NCBI GenBank assembly: GCA_009773415.1
Contig: WSNO01000016.1
Span: 41,908 to 97,866 of the forward strand
From: Nitrospirota bacterium
Lineage (GTDB): Bacteria; Nitrospirota; Thermodesulfovibrionia; Thermodesulfovibrionales; Dissulfurispiraceae
Reading direction: 5' to 3'
Length of the DNA: 55,959 nt
A model generated the notes under the pieces. It made no database searches, had not been told where the DNA came from, and saw only the letters and a list, made by a program, of their open reading frames with translations. The position numbers and the translations under genes are program-made. Shown here piece by piece: positions 51,392 through 55,959 of this stretch. How positions within the stretch are numbered: the first letter of the stretch is position 1; every line of letters starts with the position of its first letter.

Positions 51392-51508
51392 ATGCCCTCT
51401 TCGCTCATCCGCGGTTGCCCACCCTACCCCGCGCACGTGCCCGCACAGCGCAAGACTACCGAAAACAGCGCTCGACCGAAAGTCACTCGCACCTTCCCTG
51501 CCGGTTGA
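51392..51508 (+). CDS. Small ORF of unknown function (38 aa)
   Basis: The ORF begins at the ATG at 51392 after a GGAGG site (51381-51385) and a TATACT box (51362-51367). It encodes a basic, Pro/Arg/Thr-rich peptide starting PSSLIRGCPPYP. No match is recognised. It may be a real small protein, a leader, or the truncated start of a lost gene; the promoter and site are the only support. Confidence 0.4.
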   Translation: MPSSLIRGCPPYPAHVPAQRKTTENSARPKVTRTFPAG

Positions 51509-51654
51509 ACATTAATGCAGACCTATGACACTCCTTGTCTCAGATGGAGGAGTAGGATAGAAGGCAGAATATGAAACCTCCGGAACATAGACAGTATTTT
51601 GAAGATACATGCGGGGAGGCAACGTGATGGACTTACAGCTTAAGGAAGTGAAGT

Positions 51655-51671
51655 CGTGACATTTTGTCACG
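51655..51671 (+). promoter_or_regulatory. Dyad CGTGACA-TTT-TGTCACG upstream of the ORF6N gene
   Basis: A perfect 7-bp inverted repeat around TTT, centred about 31 bp before the ATG at 51694. It is a plausible operator, possibly for the ORF6N protein itself. Confidence 0.45.
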
Positions 51672-51693
51672 GGTTCAATAAATAATAACAATC

Positions 51694-52203
51694 ATGCTTC
51701 CTGTCGAGATTATCGAAAAAAAGATATTACTGATTCGCGGCGAGAAGGTCATGCTCGACGCCGACCTCGCAGAGTTATACGGAGTGGAGACACGAGCCTT
51801 GGTGCAGGCGGTAAAAAGAAATGCAGAACGGTTCCCCGATGACTTCATGTTCCAGCTGGACAATCAGGAGGTTACGGGTTTGAGATCACAAAATGTGACC
51901 TCAAAAAGCGGTCGCGGTGGTCGGCGCTATCTACCCTACGCATTTACCGAACAAGGCGTTGCTATGCTCTCCAGTGTTTTGAACAGCGAGCGAGCCGTGA
52001 AAGTGAGCATAGAGATTATGCGTACATTTGTGAAGCTCCGGCAGATGCTCTCCTCAAATGCAGAGCTGGCGCGCAGACTCACTGCGCTCGAAAAGAAATA
52101 CGACTCCCAGTTCAAGGCGGTCTTCGATGCAATCCGGCAGCTCATGATACCGCCGGAGCCGAAGAAAAAGAAAATCGGCTTCAGGCGTGAGGTTGAAGAA
52201 TGA
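51694..52203 (+). CDS. ORF6N-domain DNA-binding protein
   Basis: The 169 residues have an N-terminal ORF6N domain (about 5-95; [31 protein letters not shown]-like start, FPDDFMFQL, then [18 protein letters not shown]), found in phage and mobile-element DNA-binding proteins, followed by a helical C-terminus with a coiled coil ([17 protein letters not shown]) and a Lys-rich stretch (PKKKKIGF). It lies 134 nt before cas3, so it may belong to a mobile or defence island. No ribosome site is clear before the ATG. Confidence 0.88.
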   Translation: MLPVEIIEKKILLIRGEKVMLDADLAELYGVETRALVQAVKRNAERFPDDFMFQLDNQEVTGLRSQNVTSKSGRGGRRYLPYAFTEQGVAMLSSVLNSERAVKVSIEIMRTFVKLRQMLSSNAELARRLTALEKKYDSQFKAVFDAIRQLMIPPEPKKKKIGFRREVEE

Positions 52204-52336
52204 GAACCGCCTGCAAAGGGCGGCAAAGTTGCAGGCGCTGCCCGCAAAAAACATTGAGGGAAAGACCGGCAAAAAAGGTCGTGTCAAAAGAGAACTATCT
52301 GGAGACACCGGAAAAGGTCAGGAGGCTGTGAAAGAA

Positions 52337-54826
52337 ATGAAATACATTGCACATGTGGGACAGACATTAGAAGAGCATCTGCGGGGTGTTGCTGAACTTG
52401 CTAAAATCCATGCCGAAAAAATCGGAATGGGAAATTACGGCGAACTGCTGGGACTTCTTCATGATTTCGGAAAATATAGTGCCGAATTTCAAAAATACAT
52501 CACGGATGCGATAAAAAAGAACGATCCACAGTTCAATCCCGACGAAGATGAAGATTTTGAAGATCCAACGGGGAAAAAAGGCAAGATTGACCATTCTACC
52601 GCTGGTGCCCAGTTTCTTTCCAATGAAACCGGTTCGTCCAATGCCCATATGATACTGAAACAAATTCTCTCGCTTTGTTTGGTATCGCATCACTCGGGCT
52701 TGATAAATTGCATAACGACCGACAATACCGGAACATGGGATTTATATTCAAGGCGGCTATCAAAAAATGACAGCAAAACGCATCGGGAGGAATGTGTCAG
52801 GAATATTGATAAACACATACTTAAAAGAATTACTACCATTTTCGCAGACCAGTCTTTTACAAAGCCGTTTGAAGAAAAGTGCCGGAGTATTCTCTGTGCT
52901 TCTCCAGAAAAAAACCCACTTTCTACTGTTTCGCAATTCCAATTAGGTTTGCTCACGAGGTTTCTCTTCAGTGCGCTTATTGATGCTGATCGACAGGACA
53001 CAGCTGACTCAGAGAAACCAAAAACGGCACAGCACCGCCAGCAGGGGCGGTATCGTTCGTGGGATATTTTGATTGAGCGATTTGAAAAGAAATACAAGAA
53101 TTTTAGGAAGAATAACGTTGATCGAACTAAAACGGAAAAAAAGGTTAATAAAATTCGCTCTGCTATCTCAAAAAGTTGCTTTGATGCCGCAAAGCGACCG
53201 AAAGGATTGTTCACTCTAACCGTTCCGACCGGTGGAGGGAAAACGCTTGCAAGCCTTCGTTTTGCGTTGCACCATGCAAAAAAACATGGCATTGAAAGAA
53301 TTATTTACGTCATCCCGTTCACATCAATCATTGATCAAAATGCCCAAGTCGTACGGGAAATCCTTGAACCGAAAGAGTGTCCTGAAGATGCCGGTAAGAT
53401 TGTCCTTGAACACCATTCAAACATCGGAGCTGATATGCAAAGCTGGAAAGAAAAGCTCCTGACTGAAAACTGGGATTCGCCGATTATTTTTACCACAATG
53501 GTTCAGTTTCTGGAGGCTCTATTCGGTGCCGGAACTCGTGGTGCAAGGCGAATGCACCAGTTAGCGAAAGCTGTCATTGTTTTTGATGAAATTCAAACAC
53601 TGCCAATAAAATGCGTCCATCTCTTCAACAATGCGATCAATTTTCTGGTCAATCACTGTGGAAGTACGGTTGTTCTCTGCACCGCTACACAACCGCTTTT
53701 GGGTTCGGTTGATAAGAAGAAAGGCGCCCTTAAACTGTCTGAAGAAAATGAACTTATACCGGATGTCGGCAGACTCTTTGTCGATTTGAAAAGAGTTCAT
53801 GTTCATGATTGTCGTAAATCTCCTGGATGGACTTATTCAGAGATCGCGGCGTTTGCGGTTGAGCAGGTCAAGGAAAGTGGAAGTTGTCTTGTCGTAGTCA
53901 ATATGAAGAAGACCGCCCGTATCATTTTCGAGGAAGCGCAAAAAGAAGGACTTGAGGTTTTCCATTTGAGCACGGGAATGTGTCCCGCACACCGCAAAAA
54001 GGTTCTCAAAACGATTCGCCAGAAGCTTGATGCTGGAGAGCCAATTCTCTGTGTCAGCACGCAACTAATTGAGGCAGGGGTAGATATAGATTTCCGTTCG
54101 GTCATCCGTATGCTTGCCGGGCTTGATTCCATTGCACAAGCGGCGGGCCGGTGCAATCGCCACGGCAGCCGGGAAATCGGCAATGTCTTTGTTGTAAATC
54201 CTCTTGAAGAGAATCTTGATTATCTGAAGGACATTGCAGTTGGCAAAGAAAAAGCAAATCGTGTTCTTGATGACTATAAGTCTGATCCATCAAAATACGA
54301 CAGCGACATTATCGGCCTTAAGATGCTGGAATGGTACTATCAAAATTACTTTTATGACCGAAAAGATATCATGGATTATCCTGTTAATGCTCATCGCGAC
54401 GATACGCTTCTGAATTTGCTGTCATGCAACGGCAATGCTGTTAGTGAGTTCTCGCGGACAAACAAAACGATGCCGGCAATAAGCCTGCATCAGTCGTTTA
54501 TGACGGCAGCTAAATTGTTCAGGTCGATTGATGCCCCCACGCGAAGCGTTATTGTCAAATACGACAAAGAAGGAAAAGAATTGGTAGGTCAGCTTTGCTC
54601 TGCATTTGAAGTGGAAAAACAATATGCACTGATCAAAAAAGCACAGCAATACTCTGTCAACCTGTTTACATATGAATTTGAAAAATTGTCCCAACAGAAT
54701 GCGCTTTATAGTGTACAGAAAGGGACAGAGATATTCTATCTTGATAACAAGTATTACAGCGAACTATTTGGACTTTCGACGGAGCCAATAAACAAGGAGG
54801 AGTTTTTACATGCCGGAGACTGTTAA
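52337..54826 (+). CDS. cas3: CRISPR-associated nuclease/helicase Cas3, type I-C
   Basis: This 829-residue protein has an N-terminal HD nuclease domain (H14, H42-D43, H86, H118 candidates for metal ligands) and an SF2 helicase with PTGGGKT (297-303), DEIQ (417-420), the STQLIEAGVDIDF motif and QAAGRCNRHG. Cas3 degrades target DNA after Cascade recognition. The HD-then-helicase form and the cas5c neighbour fit subtype I-C. The ATG at 52337 has AGGAGG 11 nt upstream; a GTG at 52328 is in frame. It is visibly more AT-rich than the dcw region, a sign of transfer. Confidence 0.95.
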   Translation: MKYIAHVGQTLEEHLRGVAELAKIHAEKIGMGNYGELLGLLHDFGKYSAEFQKYITDAIKKNDPQFNPDEDEDFEDPTGKKGKIDHSTAGAQFLSNETGSSNAHMILKQILSLCLVSHHSGLINCITTDNTGTWDLYSRRLSKNDSKTHREECVRNIDKHILKRITTIFADQSFTKPFEEKCRSILCASPEKNPLSTVSQFQLGLLTRFLFSALIDADRQDTADSEKPKTAQHRQQGRYRSWDILIERFEKKYKNFRKNNVDRTKTEKKVNKIRSAISKSCFDAAKRPKGLFTLTVPTGGGKTLASLRFALHHAKKHGIERIIYVIPFTSIIDQNAQVVREILEPKECPEDAGKIVLEHHSNIGADMQSWKEKLLTENWDSPIIFTTMVQFLEALFGAGTRGARRMHQLAKAVIVFDEIQTLPIKCVHLFNNAINFLVNHCGSTVVLCTATQPLLGSVDKKKGALKLSEENELIPDVGRLFVDLKRVHVHDCRKSPGWTYSEIAAFAVEQVKESGSCLVVVNMKKTARIIFEEAQKEGLEVFHLSTGMCPAHRKKVLKTIRQKLDAGEPILCVSTQLIEAGVDIDFRSVIRMLAGLDSIAQAAGRCNRHGSREIGNVFVVNPLEENLDYLKDIAVGKEKANRVLDDYKSDPSKYDSDIIGLKMLEWYYQNYFYDRKDIMDYPVNAHRDDTLLNLLSCNGNAVSEFSRTNKTMPAISLHQSFMTAAKLFRSIDAPTRSVIVKYDKEGKELVGQLCSAFEVEKQYALIKKAQQYSVNLFTYEFEKLSQQNALYSVQKGTEIFYLDNKYYSELFGLSTEPINKEEFLHAGDC

Positions 54827-55577
54827 AAACACTATCGAATTCAAGGTCTGGGGGAGATTCGCTCTTTTTACTGATCCGCTTACTAAAATTGGCGGTGAAA
54901 AATGTTCATATCATCTCCCAACCTACGAGGCGCTGAAAGGCATCTGCAAATCAATCTACTGGAAGCCTACAATAATCTGGGTGATTGATGCGGTGCGGGT
55001 AATGAAGCGTATTCGCACACAAACCAAAGGAACAAAACCACTGAACTATGGAGGCATTTATCCCAGCGAAAAGATTCCTGGCAAAAAACAAGAGAACTTT
55101 AATGACCTTGCTATCTATACATTCCTTTCCGATGTGGAGTATCAGGTACGTGCACATTTTGAATGGAATACGCACCACAAAGAATTGGAAAAAGACCGCA
55201 TCGACGGCAAGCATTTTGCCCTTGCCAAGCGAATGCTGGAACGTGGCGGAAGGCAAGACATTTTCCTCGGCACGCGCGACTGCCAGGGATATGTGGAGCC
55301 ATGCGTCTTCGGTGAAGGTGAAGGCGCTTATGATGGGGACGATGAAATTGGCTATGGGCTTATGTTTCATGGGTTTGATTATCCCGATGAAACTGGTGTT
55401 GACGAGTTATACGCCCGGTTCTGGTATCCAACCCTCAAAAAAGGGATGCTGACTTTTGACCGACCAGAAGATTGTAAACATAGGAAGATTGTTCGGAAGA
55501 TGGATGCAAAGAGCTTTGGTGCCGGAAACGTAAAATCGGTGGAGCTTGAAGCCGGGGAACAGGGGGTGGTGGAATGA
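54810..55577 (+). CDS. cas5c: CRISPR-associated protein Cas5c (Cas5d), crRNA-processing endonuclease
   Basis: This 255-residue RAMP protein of subtype I-C begins with VWGRFALFTDPLTKIGGEK and has SIYWKPTIIW. In this subtype Cas5 itself cleaves the pre-crRNA; by alignment from memory to the Bacillus halodurans protein, the catalytic Tyr, Lys and His correspond to Y50, K134 and H135. The glycine-rich region holds GGRQDIFLGTRDCQGYVEP. It overlaps cas3 by 17 nt and cas8c by 4 nt. Confidence 0.94.
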   Translation: MPETVKNTIEFKVWGRFALFTDPLTKIGGEKCSYHLPTYEALKGICKSIYWKPTIIWVIDAVRVMKRIRTQTKGTKPLNYGGIYPSEKIPGKKQENFNDLAIYTFLSDVEYQVRAHFEWNTHHKELEKDRIDGKHFALAKRMLERGGRQDIFLGTRDCQGYVEPCVFGEGEGAYDGDDEIGYGLMFHGFDYPDETGVDELYARFWYPTLKKGMLTFDRPEDCKHRKIVRKMDAKSFGAGNVKSVELEAGEQGVVE

Positions 55578-55897
55578 GTTGGATACAAAAGCTGTATGAG
55601 ACTTATGACGCTTGTGCTGGCAATGCAAATATTCCAGACATCGAAGAGTTATGCCCTGTTGGATATTCCGTGCAAAATGCTCACATTGAGGTTGTTATTG
55701 ATAAAGATGGTATGTTCAGAAGAGCCTCCCTCATTCAAAAAGAGAACAATCCAAAAACATTGATACCTGTTACGGAAGGATCTGCTGGAAGAACAAGTGG
55801 TGAAGATCCGCATCCGCTTTGCGATTCGCTTCAGTATTGTGCTGGTGATTATGTGCAGTATGGAGTCCGTTGCACGAACATTTTTTCAACCGAATAG
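55574..55897 (+). pseudogene. cas8c: Truncated cas8c (csd1), N-terminal fragment
   Basis: The first ~97 codons match the N-terminus of the type I-C Cascade large subunit (SWIQKLYETYD, QNAHIEVVIDKDG, VTEGSAGRTSG, HPLCDSLQYCAGDY). The similarity stops after YVQYG, and the frame ends at a TAG at 55895-55897, giving 107 residues instead of the ~600 of the family. The remaining 62 bases of the window do not continue the gene in any frame I can recognise. Truncation by a mobile element, a deletion or an assembly joint are all possible. No cas7, cas4, cas1, cas2 or CRISPR array is in the window. Confidence 0.8.
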
Positions 55898-55959
55898 ATT
55901 TCCCAAATGAGAGGGGTATTCAATAAGCCCGAACGCATCGAACCCGCGTCGGCTTGCCA

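Larger units (their letters stand above)
51322..51693 (+). other. Intergenic region before the ORF6N gene
   Basis: These 372 bases hold a 38-codon ORF (51392-51508) with its own ribosome site and a dyad (51655-51671) close to the ORF6N gene. The remainder shows GC-poor sequence but no further gene, repeat or tRNA. Confidence 0.5.

Noticed and set aside
52200-55959. CRISPR array near the cas genes
   Set aside because: No regularly spaced direct repeats of about 30 bp were seen in this part or elsewhere in the window.

Overview
The window reads as a chromosomal segment of a Gram-negative (diderm) bacterium. It has lipid A synthesis (lpxC), a meso-diaminopimelate-type murE, an Lpp-like lipoprotein with a periplasmic L,D-transpeptidase, and a complete mra/mur/fts (dcw) cluster. 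A B12-type radical SAM gene and a Cys-rich small ORF follow ftsZ; I recall similar layouts from Nitrospirota and Desulfobacterota, but the phylum cannot be fixed from this sequence alone.

Layout. (1) 1-2979, minus strand: type I restriction-modification genes hsdM and hsdS, with a pair of inverted GC-rich dispersed repeats at the hsdS 3' end; hsdR is not in the window. (2) 3318-3404: tRNA-Leu(CAA). (3) 3498-24988, minus strand: one very compact operon, mraZ-rsmH-ftsL-ftsI-murE-murF-mraY-DD-carboxypeptidase-murD-ftsW-murG-murC-murB-ddl-ftsQ-ftsA-ftsZ, then a small Cys-rich protein, a radical SAM enzyme and a thiamine-binding-type protein. It starts from a near-consensus promoter (TTGACA-17-TATCAT) with three 10-bp-phased MraZ-type boxes. 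(4) 25138-33543: bioF, a PilZ-receiver fusion, gpsA, larB, an FmdB zinc ribbon, the MFS-tsaB-rimI operon, an alanine-rich lipoprotein convergent with an L,D-transpeptidase, and a tRNA-Val/tRNA-Asp unit. (5) 33693-39587: a membrane protein divergent from tsaC, a winged-helix/degenerate nucleotidyltransferase protein, a 26-residue Lys/Ala-rich peptide followed by an unusually large terminator-like hairpin, lpxC, tldD and mtnP. (6) 39827-51321: yebC, glmU, glmS, a UvrD/PcrA helicase, gatC, panD, bioD, HAD phosphatases, an aminoglycoside-phosphotransferase-fold kinase, an SDR and a hypothetical acidic protein. (7) 51392-55959: a small ORF, an ORF6N-domain DNA-binding protein, and the start of an AT-richer type I-C CRISPR-Cas locus (cas3, cas5c, and a cas8c broken after about 97 recognisable residues).

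Functional links: peptidoglycan precursor synthesis runs from UDP-GlcNAc (GlmS, GlmU) through MurB-F, MraY and MurG to the septal machinery (FtsI, FtsW, FtsQ, FtsL, FtsA, FtsZ), and the lipoprotein/L,D-transpeptidase pair may tether the outer membrane to the wall. TsaB, TsaC and RimI serve tRNA t6A and ribosomal protein modification. BioF and BioD are two biotin steps.

The most unusual signals are: a recurring promoter layout in which the -10 hexamer lies only 6-8 nt before the ATG with no Shine-Dalgarno site (eight genes, suggesting leaderless mRNAs); the branched-looking RNA hairpin at 36231-36320; the Lys/Ala micropeptide before it; the lipoprotein/L,D-transpeptidase pair with a terminator inside the opposing gene; the 12-bp spacer repeats in hsdS; and the broken cas8c.
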